In this document: piece by piece, positions 8,934 through 16,696 of the stretch
How positions within the stretch are numbered: the first letter of the stretch is position 1
How the letters are laid out: the number at the start of each line of letters is the position of its first letter
Origin: Pseudomonas guariconensis
GTDB lineage: Bacteria; Pseudomonadota; Gammaproteobacteria; Pseudomonadales; Pseudomonadaceae
DNA length: 64,000 bases
Reading direction: 5' to 3'
Assembly (NCBI RefSeq): GCF_900102675.1
Contig: NZ_FMYX01000001.1
Location: 434,001 to 498,000 of the forward strand
The notes under the pieces: generated by a model
What the model was told of the DNA's origin: nothing
Database searches by the model: none
The model's input: the letters and a program-made list of their open reading frames with translations, nothing else
Position numbers and translations under genes: made by a program

Positions 8934-10016
8934 TTGGACTCACTGACCCAAGCTGTCCTCGGCGCCGCCCTCCAAGGCGCGGTGCTGGGGCGTATCCAGG
9001 GGCGTCGTTCGTTGCTGTACGGCGCGGCCCTGGGCACCTTGCCGGACCTCGACGTGCTGATCCGCTATGCCGACCCGGTGTCGCAGATGACTTACCACCG
9101 AGGCTTTTCCCACTCCCTCTTCGTCCTCACCGCCCTGGCGGCGGCCCTGGCCTGGCTGGTCAGCGCGGTCGCCCGAAGGCGCTGGCCCGACAAAGGCTAC
9201 CGCCTACCGCGGGTGTTCCTGGCGTTCTGGCTAGTGTTGGTGACTCATCCGATACTCGATGCCTTCACCGTTTACGGCACCCAGTTGTTCTGGCCCCTGC
9301 ACCTGACCCCGCAGAGTTGGGCGGCGGTGTTCATCATCGATCCTGTGTACACCTTGCCCTTGCTCGGCGCTGTGCTGTACGCGGCGTTCAAAGGCATGAG
9401 TGGCAAGGCTGTCACCGTGCTAGGCGTGGCCTTGGCGTTCAGCACCGCTTACCTGGGCTATGGGCTGGCCGGGCGCATGGCGGCCGAACAGCGTTTTGCG
9501 CTCGCCCTCGATGAGCAGGGCATTGCCGTGACCCACGTGCGCGCCGTGCCCATCGCCTTCAACAGCTTGGTCTGGCGGGTATTGGCCAAAACCCCGGATG
9601 GCCAGTACTACGAAGGCATCAGCAGCGCCTTTGACCAGGAACCGCCGGAAATGCAGCGCCAGTCGCTGAACCTGGAGGCCGCCCAGGTACTGCGTGGCAT
9701 GCCGCTGCACGAGCGACTGCGTTGGTTCACCGATGATTGGCTGCGCTACGACAGGGTGGGCAATGCCTTGGTGGTGACCGACCTGCGCATGGGCATCCCA
9801 GGCAACTACACCTTCCGCTTCCAGATGGCCAGCCGGGACAGTACCGGGCGCTGGAACGCGGTGACGCCGACCCTGTGGCTGGGCGATGGCGTGGGCTCGA
9901 TGTTCAACGGCGAGGACCTCGCGCTGATCTGGCGGCGCATTGTCCAGCAGAAGCCTCCGCTGCCGCTGGCGGCCTGGACCGAGAAATACCTAGGGCAACG
10001 CGAGGCGGGGCGTTGA
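8934..10016 (+). CDS. inner-membrane metal-dependent hydrolase, DUF457 (YdjM-like)
   Basis: 360 aa. The N-terminal half has several membrane helices and histidine/aspartate motifs of the DUF457/YdjM family: PDLDVLIRYADP, YHRGFSHS and THPILDAF. These would bind a metal near the membrane surface. The C-terminal ~180 residues are soluble and probably periplasmic. The start is a TTG at 8934 with AGGGA at 8921-8925, because no ATG fits and the motif-bearing N-terminus begins MDSLTQAVLGAA. The E. coli family member is LexA-controlled, but I see no clear LexA box here. Substrate unknown. Confidence 0.8.
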   Translation: MDSLTQAVLGAALQGAVLGRIQGRRSLLYGAALGTLPDLDVLIRYADPVSQMTYHRGFSHSLFVLTALAAALAWLVSAVARRRWPDKGYRLPRVFLAFWLVLVTHPILDAFTVYGTQLFWPLHLTPQSWAAVFIIDPVYTLPLLGAVLYAAFKGMSGKAVTVLGVALAFSTAYLGYGLAGRMAAEQRFALALDEQGIAVTHVRAVPIAFNSLVWRVLAKTPDGQYYEGISSAFDQEPPEMQRQSLNLEAAQVLRGMPLHERLRWFTDDWLRYDRVGNALVVTDLRMGIPGNYTFRFQMASRDSTGRWNAVTPTLWLGDGVGSMFNGEDLALIWRRIVQQKPPLPLAAWTEKYLGQREAGR

Positions 10017-10072
10017 GCCTTGCCATCGCCCGAGGCTGAGGGATTGCAGTGGGGGCTGCGCGCGCCCAACGC

Positions 10073-11083
10073 CTATGGGCGAGCCAGGCGCCCGGTGACG
10101 AAATGCGCCACATCGTTGAACCCGGGCGTCGAGGCATGCCCCGGGGTGACCAGCGAATCGATGAAGGCCTCGTCCTCGGCGGTGATCTTCACCTCCAGCG
10201 CACCGGCATAGGTGTCCCACTGCGCCTCGGTGCGCGGTCCGACGATCGCCGAACTGACCAGTTGGTTGTTCAGCACCCAGGCAATGGCGAACTCCACGAT
10301 CCCGACCCCTTTGGCCTGGGCGTAGGTCTGGATTTTCTGGGCGATGGCCAGCGATTCCTGGCGCCATTCTACTTCCATGATGCGTTTGTCCTGGCGCGCA
10401 GCGCGGCTGCCAGCCGCAGGCTCGGCACCCGGCGCGTACTTGCCGCTGAGCACGCCTCGGGCCAGCGGGCTGAACGGCACTACACCCAGGCCATGGTAGG
10501 CGGCTGCAGTCAGTTGCTCGGGCTCGGCCTGGCGGTTGACGATGTTGTACAAAGGCTGGCTCACCACCGGCTTGGCCACACCCAGGCGTTCGGCCAGGTT
10601 GCACAGCTCGGCGATGCGCCAGCCGCGGAAGTTGGACACGCCCCAATAGCGGATTTTGCCTTGTTGCAGCAGGTCGCCCATGGCCCGCACCGTCTCTTCC
10701 AGGGGCACCTTGTGGTCTTCGCGGTGCAGGTAGTAGATGTCCAGGTAGTCCAGGTCCATACGCGTGAGCGAGGCCTCGATGGCATTGAACAGGTGCTTGC
10801 GCGAGAGCCCACTGCGGTTGGGCAAGCCTTCTGCCGGGCCGAAACCGGCCTTGGAGGCGACGATCCAGTCCTGGCGATGGCGGGCCACGGCCTCGCCGAC
10901 GATCTCTTCGGAGCGCCCGGCGTTGTAAACGTCAGCGGTGTCGATGAAGTTGATGCCTTGGTCCCAGGCCTTGTCGATGATGCGCAGCGAGTCCTCGGTG
11001 CTGGTCTGTTCGCCGAACATCATGCTGCCAAGGGTGAGGGCGGAAACCTGAAGGCCACTGTGGCCGAGGGGGCGGTAGATCAT
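10073..11083 (-). CDS. aldo/keto reductase
   Basis: 336 aa, NADPH-dependent TIM-barrel oxidoreductase of the AKR superfamily, close to the YajO/Tas-like group. It starts MIYRPLGHSGLQVSALTLGSMMFG. The catalytic tetrad is visible: Asp in FIDTADVYNAGRSEE with Tyr five residues later, Lys in IVASKAG, and His in YYLHRED. The start at 11083 aligns with the family N-terminus; longer in-frame versions run through low-complexity residues. It lies just downstream of the Rieske-FAD reductase on the same strand with 92 bases between. The physiological substrate cannot be read from sequence. Confidence 0.9.
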   Translation of the reverse strand: MIYRPLGHSGLQVSALTLGSMMFGEQTSTEDSLRIIDKAWDQGINFIDTADVYNAGRSEEIVGEAVARHRQDWIVASKAGFGPAEGLPNRSGLSRKHLFNAIEASLTRMDLDYLDIYYLHREDHKVPLEETVRAMGDLLQQGKIRYWGVSNFRGWRIAELCNLAERLGVAKPVVSQPLYNIVNRQAEPEQLTAAAYHGLGVVPFSPLARGVLSGKYAPGAEPAAGSRAARQDKRIMEVEWRQESLAIAQKIQTYAQAKGVGIVEFAIAWVLNNQLVSSAIVGPRTEAQWDTYAGALEVKITAEDEAFIDSLVTPGHASTPGFNDVAHFVTGRLARP

Positions 11084-11175
11084 GCGCGGCGCCTTGTGTC
11101 GAGGAGTGTAGGGCTGTTTTACACACATCCACCTGCCATTGAAAGGATCCGGCTGGCCACAGGGCACGTGCAGGC

Positions 11176-12708
11176 TCAGCCCGGCCAGGCATCGATCAGT
11201 TCCCGCGCCTCGCGACTGTTCAAGGGGCGTTTCATCCGTTGCGACAGTACCGCCATGACGCGGGCGTAGCCTTTGGCGATCACGGCTTCGACCCGATCGT
11301 CGATGCATTGCAGGGCAATGAAATCGCCTTTCTCCGGTTCACCCACATACTCGATACGGTTCCAGTGCTGTCCATGACCGAGCACTTCATAGGTGCGTCC
11401 GTGTTGGTAGGTCCAGAAGAACGGCACGTCGTCGTAACGGCGCTGCTCACCGAGCATGTTGGCGGCGGCGATCACGCCGTGCTGCTCGGCCAGTCGCCAG
11501 TGCTCGATGCGCACGGGGCGGCCGGCCAAGGGGAAGGTGACGATGTCGCCGGCGGCCCAGAGCCCTTCGGCGGCGTGCAGCTCGGCGTCCACCGGCAAGG
11601 ACTGATCGTCTGCCAGCTCCAGGCCCTGCACGAAACCGGTGGCCGGTCTGACGCCCACTCCCAGCAGCACCAGCGCGGTATCCAGGCGCTCGCCATTGGC
11701 CAGCACCACGGTCTGGACGTGGTCGGTGCCTTCGAAGCGTTCGACCTCTGTCGGTCCATGGAACACCACACCCTTGAGCTCGTGCAGCTCGCGCAGGGTG
11801 CGGCCGATACGTTCGCCGAGCTGCCTGGCCAGGGGGATTTCATGGCGGCTGACCACATGCACTTGCGCGCCGTACTTGCGCAGGGCCGAAGCCGCCTCCA
11901 GGCCGATAAAGCCGTCGCCGACGATGACCACAGGCTGGCCCGGTTCGGCGGCATCGAGCAGGCGTGCGGCGTCGTCCCGGGAGCGCAACAAGCAGATGCC
12001 AGGCAACTGGGCGCCGGGAAGGTCCGGGCGTTTGGGTTTGCCCCCGGTGGCCACCAGGGCCGCGTCGTAATCCAGGCGCTTGCCGTCGGCCAGCAGGATT
12101 TGGCGCTTGGCGACATCCAGCGCCCGCACCTTGGCGTGCCAGCGCTCCAGATGGCCCTGGCGCAGGGCTTCAGGCTCGAGCAGGGCGGGGACTTCGTCGG
12201 GGGCCATCTGCCCGGCGATGACGAATTTGCTCAAGGACGTGCGGTCGTAGGCGGGGTGCTGTTCCTGGTCGATCCACACCAGACGGCCGCCGAAACCATG
12301 GCTGAGCAGGGTTGCCACCGCCGCGCTGCCAGCCGCACCCGCGCCTATCACGGCAAAGCAGCGGGCGTCGCTGTGCCGGGGAGGGTTGGCCCTGGGCAGC
12401 GGCTGGTCGTCGACCAGGATCTCGCCGTTTTTCACCTGCACGGGATAACGCCGCAGGTCGGCCAGGGCCGGAGGCTCGCAGACCGCGCCTTCGTCCACGG
12501 CGAACGCCGCCTTGTGCCAAGGGCACACCAGCAACCCGCCACACAGGGCACCTTCGTCCAGCGGCGCGCCTTCATGGGGACAATGGGCCTGGTAGGCATG
12601 CACCAAGTCGCCCTGACGGATCAGGATGACTTCTTCGCTGCCAGCCTGGACGCGCAAAGGCGTGTGGTTGTCGAGCTGTTCGAGGCGGGCCACGCTGTGC
12701 TGGGTCAT
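11176..12708 (-). CDS. FAD-dependent pyridine nucleotide-disulfide oxidoreductase with N-terminal Rieske domain
   Basis: 510 aa. Residues 1-100 form a Rieske-type [2Fe-2S] domain with CPHEGAPL (Cys43, His45) and CPWHKAAF (Cys62, His65). The rest is a two-dinucleotide-fold FAD/NAD(P)H reductase: FAVIGAGAAGSAAVATL for FAD, VVIVGDGFIGLEAASALR for NAD(P)H, and the second FAD segment GLWAAGDIVTF. The architecture matches AIF/AIFM3-like and Nfr-type oxidoreductases that carry their own iron-sulphur donor. It could serve an oxygenase or act as a stand-alone NADH oxidoreductase; no oxygenase lies beside it. The start MTQHSVARLE at 12708 follows GGAGACGCCCC. Confidence 0.88.
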   Translation of the reverse strand: MTQHSVARLEQLDNHTPLRVQAGSEEVILIRQGDLVHAYQAHCPHEGAPLDEGALCGGLLVCPWHKAAFAVDEGAVCEPPALADLRRYPVQVKNGEILVDDQPLPRANPPRHSDARCFAVIGAGAAGSAAVATLLSHGFGGRLVWIDQEQHPAYDRTSLSKFVIAGQMAPDEVPALLEPEALRQGHLERWHAKVRALDVAKRQILLADGKRLDYDAALVATGGKPKRPDLPGAQLPGICLLRSRDDAARLLDAAEPGQPVVIVGDGFIGLEAASALRKYGAQVHVVSRHEIPLARQLGERIGRTLRELHELKGVVFHGPTEVERFEGTDHVQTVVLANGERLDTALVLLGVGVRPATGFVQGLELADDQSLPVDAELHAAEGLWAAGDIVTFPLAGRPVRIEHWRLAEQHGVIAAANMLGEQRRYDDVPFFWTYQHGRTYEVLGHGQHWNRIEYVGEPEKGDFIALQCIDDRVEAVIAKGYARVMAVLSQRMKRPLNSREARELIDAWPG

Positions 12709-12722
12709 GGGGCGTCTCCGTA

Positions 12723-12737
12723 GAACCGTTCAGGTTC
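12723..12737. promoter_or_regulatory. inverted repeat upstream of the Rieske-FAD reductase
   Basis: GAACC-GTTCA-GGTTC, a 5-bp dyad with a 5-base centre, lies 15-29 bases upstream of the reductase start. It may be an operator; nothing else supports it. Confidence 0.25.
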
Positions 12738-12781
12738 ATTTGACGCCTTCGCCGAGCCGGGGATGCAACAGACCGACGATC

Positions 12782-12801
12782 GGAGGCGCCGAAGCGCCCC
12801 C
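12782..12801 (-). terminator. UUCG-tetraloop hairpin after the MFS transporter gene
   Basis: Read on the minus strand, GGGGGCGC-TTCG-GCGCCTCC forms an 8-bp stem (one G-U) capped by the very stable UUCG loop, 9 bases after the stop of the transporter. It is not followed by a T-run, so termination is probable but not certain. Confidence 0.5.
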
Positions 12802-12809
12802 GAACAGCT

Positions 12810-14138
12810 TCAGTTGGCGCGGGCAGCGCTCAGCGCGCCGGCACGGGTCGCACGCAGGGCCACGAGGCTGCCGAACACGATCAGCGCGGCCAGCGAATAG
12901 AGCGCAGCGTCGGTGGAGCCTGTCTGGTCCTTGATGAAGCCGACCAGGTAGGGGCTCAGGAAACCAGCCATCTGGCCCACCGAGTTGATGATCGCAAGGC
13001 CCGCTACGGCAGCGCTGGCACTGAGCAGGGCGGTCGGCATCGGCCAGAACATCGGCAGCCCGGTCAGCGCGCCCATGGTAGCGATTGACAGGCCCAGGAT
13101 GGCGATGGTCGGGCTCTGGGCGAAATTCACCGCGATCAACAGACCGAGCGCACCCATCAGCATCGGCACCACAAGGTGCCAGCGCCGCTCGTTGCGCAGG
13201 TCCGCCGAACGCCCGACGACGATCATGAACACACCGGCCAGCAGGTAGGGGATGGCGCTCAGCCAGCCGATCAGCAGCGGATTGTCGAAGCCCAGGTTCT
13301 TGATGATCGAGGGCAGCCAGAAGTTGATGGCGTACACGCCGCTCTGGATGCAGAAGTAGACGAAGCCGAAGGTCCAGACCAGCGGATTAGTGAGCACGGC
13401 CAACACACCGTCACCCTGGGTGGTGGGCTTGCCAGCGGCATCGGCCTTGAGGTCGGCCTCGATCACCTGGCGCTCGGCCGGGCTCAGCCAGGCAGCTTTC
13501 TGGTAACCGTCGCTGAGCTGCAGCACGGCGAGGATGCCCAGCACCACGGTAGGCACGCCCTGGATCAGGAACATCCACTGCCAGCCGGCCAGGCCGTGCT
13601 GGCCTGCGGCGAAGTGATCGAGGATCCAGCCGGAGAACGGCCCGCCCAGCAGCCCCGAGACCGGGATCGCCGACATGAACAGCGCCATGATGCGGCCGCG
13701 GCGGTCCGCCGGGAACCAGCGCGAAAGGTACAGCACCACGCCGGGGAAGAAGCCGGCCTCAGCGGCGCCGGTGAGCAGGCGCAGGGCGTAGAACTCCGTG
13801 GGCGTGGTGACGAACAGCAGGCAGGTCGAGAGCGTACCCCAGGCGATCATCATCAGTGCGATCCAGCGCCGCGGGCCGAAGCGGTTGAGCGCCAGGTTGC
13901 TGGGCAGGCCGCACAGCACGTAGCCGATGAAGAAGATCCCGGCACCCAGGCCGTAGACGGTCTCGCTGAACTTCAGGGCGTCGAGCATTTGCAGCTTGGC
14001 GAAGCCGACGTTGACGCGGTCCAGGTAGTTGAACAGGTAGCAGATGAAGATGAAGGGAATCAGCCGCACGGTGATACGCCGGTACAGCGCATCGCGGGTG
14101 ATGTCTTTGCCTTGGTCAGGGGCGGGGCTGTGTGCCAT
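12810..14138 (-). CDS. MFS transporter, anion:cation symporter family (probable sugar diacid/glycerate importer)
   Basis: 442 aa with about 12 membrane segments. The start MAHSPAPDQGKDITRDALYRRITVRL and the segment FICYLFNYLDRVNVGFAKLQM are hallmarks of the ACS family (glucarate, galactarate, tartrate and phthalate transporters). The amphipathic central loop and PESPRWL-like region are diverged. It is divergent from a CdaR-type sugar-diacid regulator and a glycerate kinase, so import of glycerate, glucarate/galactarate or a related hydroxy acid is likely. The start at 14138 is chosen because upstream in-frame codons overlap the regulator on the other strand. Confidence 0.88.
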   Translation of the reverse strand: MAHSPAPDQGKDITRDALYRRITVRLIPFIFICYLFNYLDRVNVGFAKLQMLDALKFSETVYGLGAGIFFIGYVLCGLPSNLALNRFGPRRWIALMMIAWGTLSTCLLFVTTPTEFYALRLLTGAAEAGFFPGVVLYLSRWFPADRRGRIMALFMSAIPVSGLLGGPFSGWILDHFAAGQHGLAGWQWMFLIQGVPTVVLGILAVLQLSDGYQKAAWLSPAERQVIEADLKADAAGKPTTQGDGVLAVLTNPLVWTFGFVYFCIQSGVYAINFWLPSIIKNLGFDNPLLIGWLSAIPYLLAGVFMIVVGRSADLRNERRWHLVVPMLMGALGLLIAVNFAQSPTIAILGLSIATMGALTGLPMFWPMPTALLSASAAVAGLAIINSVGQMAGFLSPYLVGFIKDQTGSTDAALYSLAALIVFGSLVALRATRAGALSAARAN

Positions 14139-14228
14139 GATCGGATTCTCTTTTTTTATGGTTGTCGCGGCGTCGCGGGTTCCGGCGCTCGCCACGACGA
14201 GTCTCGGTGAGCGCGGCGCGGCTGTCTT

Positions 14229-14242
14229 TGTGCTTTTGCACA
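14229..14242. promoter_or_regulatory. probable CdaR operator in the divergent transporter/regulator region
   Basis: TGTGC-TTTT-GCACA is a perfect 5-bp dyad with a 4-base spacer, 59 bases before the cdaR-like start. A second, GC-rich dyad GGCAC/GTGCC follows at 14249-14266. A half-site TTGTGCA recurs in front of the glycerate kinase gene at 15446-15452. Shared sites in both intergenic regions of this module suggest local autoregulation. Confidence 0.45.
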
Positions 14243-14300
14243 GCTTCTGGCACGGGGCGCTGTGCCGGCGACCAAAGCCTACCACCGCAAGGACCCTTGA

Positions 14301-15398
14301 ATGTTCGAACTGGACCACGACCTGGCGCAGGACATCGTCGACCGGGCGATGGCTATCCTGCCGTGCAACGTCAACGTCATGGACAGCCAGGGTTTGATCC
14401 TGGGCAGTGGCGAGCCGGAGCGTATCAACACCCGCCATGAAGGCGCGCAATTGGTGTTGGCCAACGGGCGGATCGTCGAACTGGATGTGGAGGCCGCCAA
14501 GTGCCTCAAGGGCGTGCAGCCCGGGGTGAACCTGCCGCTGATGCTCGATGACCGCCTGATCGGCGTGTTGGGGCTTACGGGCGATCCGCAGCAGTTGCGT
14601 ACCTATGGCGAGTTGGTGCGCATGACCGCCGAAATGCTCCTGGCCCAGCGCCACTTGCAGGTGGAGCAACAGTGGCGGCGTCAGCGCTGCGACGACCTGT
14701 TGGCCTTGTTGCTCGGAGGCAGCAGCGACTCCCCACGGCTGCTCGATGAAGCCCAGCAGTTGGGCCTCAAGCCCCAGTTGCCTCGGGTGCCGTGCCTGTT
14801 CGAACTCGAGCCTGGGCCGAGCGCGGAGACATTGTCCGGCTGGTTGATGAGTCGTTTTCCCGACAGTTGGTGCGTCAGCCCGGCCCGGCATTCGTTGTTG
14901 TGGTGTCGGCCTGCAGGCGTCGCGCTGGATGAACAGCGCCTGGTCGAACGTCTTCATCGCCATGGCTGGCAGGTCCAGCGCTTGGCCATGGGCAATACGG
15001 CGCAGAGCCTGGAGCAACTGCGCCGGGGTTATCGGCGGGTGCGCGACCTGCTCGCCTACGGGCGCGAGGTCCTGCCTCAGGAACGGCTGCTGAGTCTATC
15101 GCGCTACCGCCTGCCTGCCTTGCTCTGGCGCCATCGCAACGATGACGCGCTGGACGAACTGCTCGAGCCCTTGCAGCGCATCCGCGCCAAGGATGCCAGC
15201 GGGCAGTTGCTTGCGACCCTGCGCGCCTGGTGTGCCCACGACGGGCAGAGCCAGGCCTGCGCCGATGCCCTGGGTATCCATCGCAACAGCCTGAGGTATC
15301 GCCTGGAGCGGATCGCCGAGGTGAGCGAGGTCGATCCGTTGCGCCTTGAAGGGCTGCTCAGCCTGTACCTGGGCTTGCAACTGCTGCCGACGCAGTGA
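14301..15398 (+). CDS. cdaR: carbohydrate diacid regulator (CdaR/SdaR family)
   Basis: 365 aa. Residues ~4-135 are the putative sugar-diacid recognition domain (IVDRAMAILPCNVNVMDSQGLILGSG...NTRHEGAQ). The C-terminal ~60 residues are a PucR/CdaR-type helix-turn-helix (CADALGIHRNSLRYRLERIAE). CdaR proteins activate genes for glucarate, galactarate and glycerate use in response to the diacid or glycerate. Its neighbours, a divergent ACS-type transporter and a downstream glycerate kinase, fit that role closely. The ATG at 14301 follows AAGGAC. Regulation is probably autogenous through the TTGTGC-type sites on both sides. Confidence 0.92.
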   Translation: MFELDHDLAQDIVDRAMAILPCNVNVMDSQGLILGSGEPERINTRHEGAQLVLANGRIVELDVEAAKCLKGVQPGVNLPLMLDDRLIGVLGLTGDPQQLRTYGELVRMTAEMLLAQRHLQVEQQWRRQRCDDLLALLLGGSSDSPRLLDEAQQLGLKPQLPRVPCLFELEPGPSAETLSGWLMSRFPDSWCVSPARHSLLWCRPAGVALDEQRLVERLHRHGWQVQRLAMGNTAQSLEQLRRGYRRVRDLLAYGREVLPQERLLSLSRYRLPALLWRHRNDDALDELLEPLQRIRAKDASGQLLATLRAWCAHDGQSQACADALGIHRNSLRYRLERIAEVSEVDPLRLEGLLSLYLGLQLLPTQ

Positions 15399-15445
15399 TG
15401 CCCCCTGGCAAAAAAGGCATTCGCCCAAACAACACCGCAACGCTT

Positions 15446-15452
15446 TTGTGCA
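15446..15452. promoter_or_regulatory. TTGTGCA half-site upstream of glycerate kinase
   Basis: TTTTGTGCA at 15444-15452 repeats the left arm of the dyad at 14229-14242. It lies 65 bases before the glycerate kinase start. It may be a second binding site for the CdaR-like regulator; only one arm is conserved. Confidence 0.3.
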
Positions 15453-15516
15453 TTCGACAGAGGCCCCGCTGCACCACAACTGGCAGCATGCGGGGTATCT
15501 GGACAGGAGAATCCCC

Positions 15517-16653
15517 ATGAAAGTCGTCATCGCCCCCGATTCGTTCAAGGACAGCCTCGACGCTGCCGGTGTGGCCCGCGCTATCGGTGCGGGCCTGGCC
15601 GAAGTGTGGCCGGACGCCGAACGGGTCGAATGCCCCATGGCCGATGGAGGCGAGGGGACCATGGACGCGATCCTGGCCGCCAGCCATGGCGAGCTGCGTC
15701 GCCAGGTGGTACGTGGGCCGCTGGGCCATAGCGTCGAGGCCGGCTGGGGCTGGCTGGCCGAGAGCCGTACGGCGATCATCGAGATGGCCCAGGCCAGTGG
15801 CTTGCAACGGGTGCCGACCGACCAGCGTGATGCGTGCCGCAGCAGCACCTGGGGCACTGGCGAGCTGATCGCCGCCGCGTTGGCTGCCGGTGCGACGCGC
15901 ATCGTCCTGGCCATTGGCGGCAGCGCCACCAACGATGGCGGCAGCGGCATGCTGCGAGCCCTGGGCCTGCGCCTGCTGGATGCCGACGGTCAGGCACTGG
16001 AGGAGGGCGGGTTGGCCTTGGGCCGACTGGCCCGTATCGATGCCAGCGATCTGGACCCCCGCCTGGCGGAGGTTCAGGTAGAGGTGGCGGCCGATGTCGA
16101 CAATCCTTTGTGCGGCCCCAATGGCGCCTCGGCGATCTTTGGCCCGCAGAAGGGCGCAAGCCCCGCGCAGGTGCAGGCACTGGACCAGGCCCTGGGGCAT
16201 TTTGCCGACCTGTGCGCACAATTGCTGGGTGACGATGTGCGTGAGTTTCCCGGATGTGGCGCGGCGGGCGGCATGGGCTTTGCGGCCAAGGCCTTCATGG
16301 GCGCGCAATTCCGCCCTGGGGTTGAAGTGGTGGCAGAACTGGCAGGGCTCGATGCGCTGGTGCAGGGGGCGGATCTGGTGATCACCGGGGAAGGGCGCTT
16401 CGATGCCCAGACCTTGCGCGGCAAGACGCCGATGGGCGTGGCCCGGGTGGCCAAGCGTCATGGTGTGCCTGTGGTGGTGCTGGCCGGAACTTTGGGCGAG
16501 GGCTACCAGCAGTTGTATGCCCATGGCATCGATGCGGCCTTCGCCTTGGCCAGCGGGCCGATGAGCCTGGAACAGGCGTGCGCCCAGGCAGCGCAGTTGT
16601 TGCAAGCGCGGGCCACTGACGTCGCCCGGTTGTGGCAGGTGGCGCGGGACTGA
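15517..16653 (+). CDS. garK: glycerate 2-kinase (GarK/GlxK family)
   Basis: 378 aa, the full length of the bacterial type I glycerate kinase family. It phosphorylates D-glycerate to 2-phosphoglycerate, feeding glycolysis. The N-terminus KVVIAPDSFKDSLDA, the segment CPMADGGEGTMDA, the glycine-rich AIGGSATNDGGSGML and the C-terminal TGEGRFDAQTLRGKTP are family signatures. The ATG at 15517 has AGGAGA at 15505-15510. It is downstream of and co-oriented with the CdaR-like regulator, and 118 bases separate them, so it may have its own promoter. Confidence 0.95.
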   Translation: MKVVIAPDSFKDSLDAAGVARAIGAGLAEVWPDAERVECPMADGGEGTMDAILAASHGELRRQVVRGPLGHSVEAGWGWLAESRTAIIEMAQASGLQRVPTDQRDACRSSTWGTGELIAAALAAGATRIVLAIGGSATNDGGSGMLRALGLRLLDADGQALEEGGLALGRLARIDASDLDPRLAEVQVEVAADVDNPLCGPNGASAIFGPQKGASPAQVQALDQALGHFADLCAQLLGDDVREFPGCGAAGGMGFAAKAFMGAQFRPGVEVVAELAGLDALVQGADLVITGEGRFDAQTLRGKTPMGVARVAKRHGVPVVVLAGTLGEGYQQLYAHGIDAAFALASGPMSLEQACAQAAQLLQARATDVARLWQVARD

Positions 16654-16696
16654 ACGCGATTCGCGGCGATGGGTCGCCTGGACGCAGGAGACGCCG

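Noticed and set aside
8921..8944. Possible LexA box before the DUF457 hydrolase, expected from the E. coli YdjM relation.
   Set aside because: No CTG-N10-CAG type palindrome is present in the upstream region.
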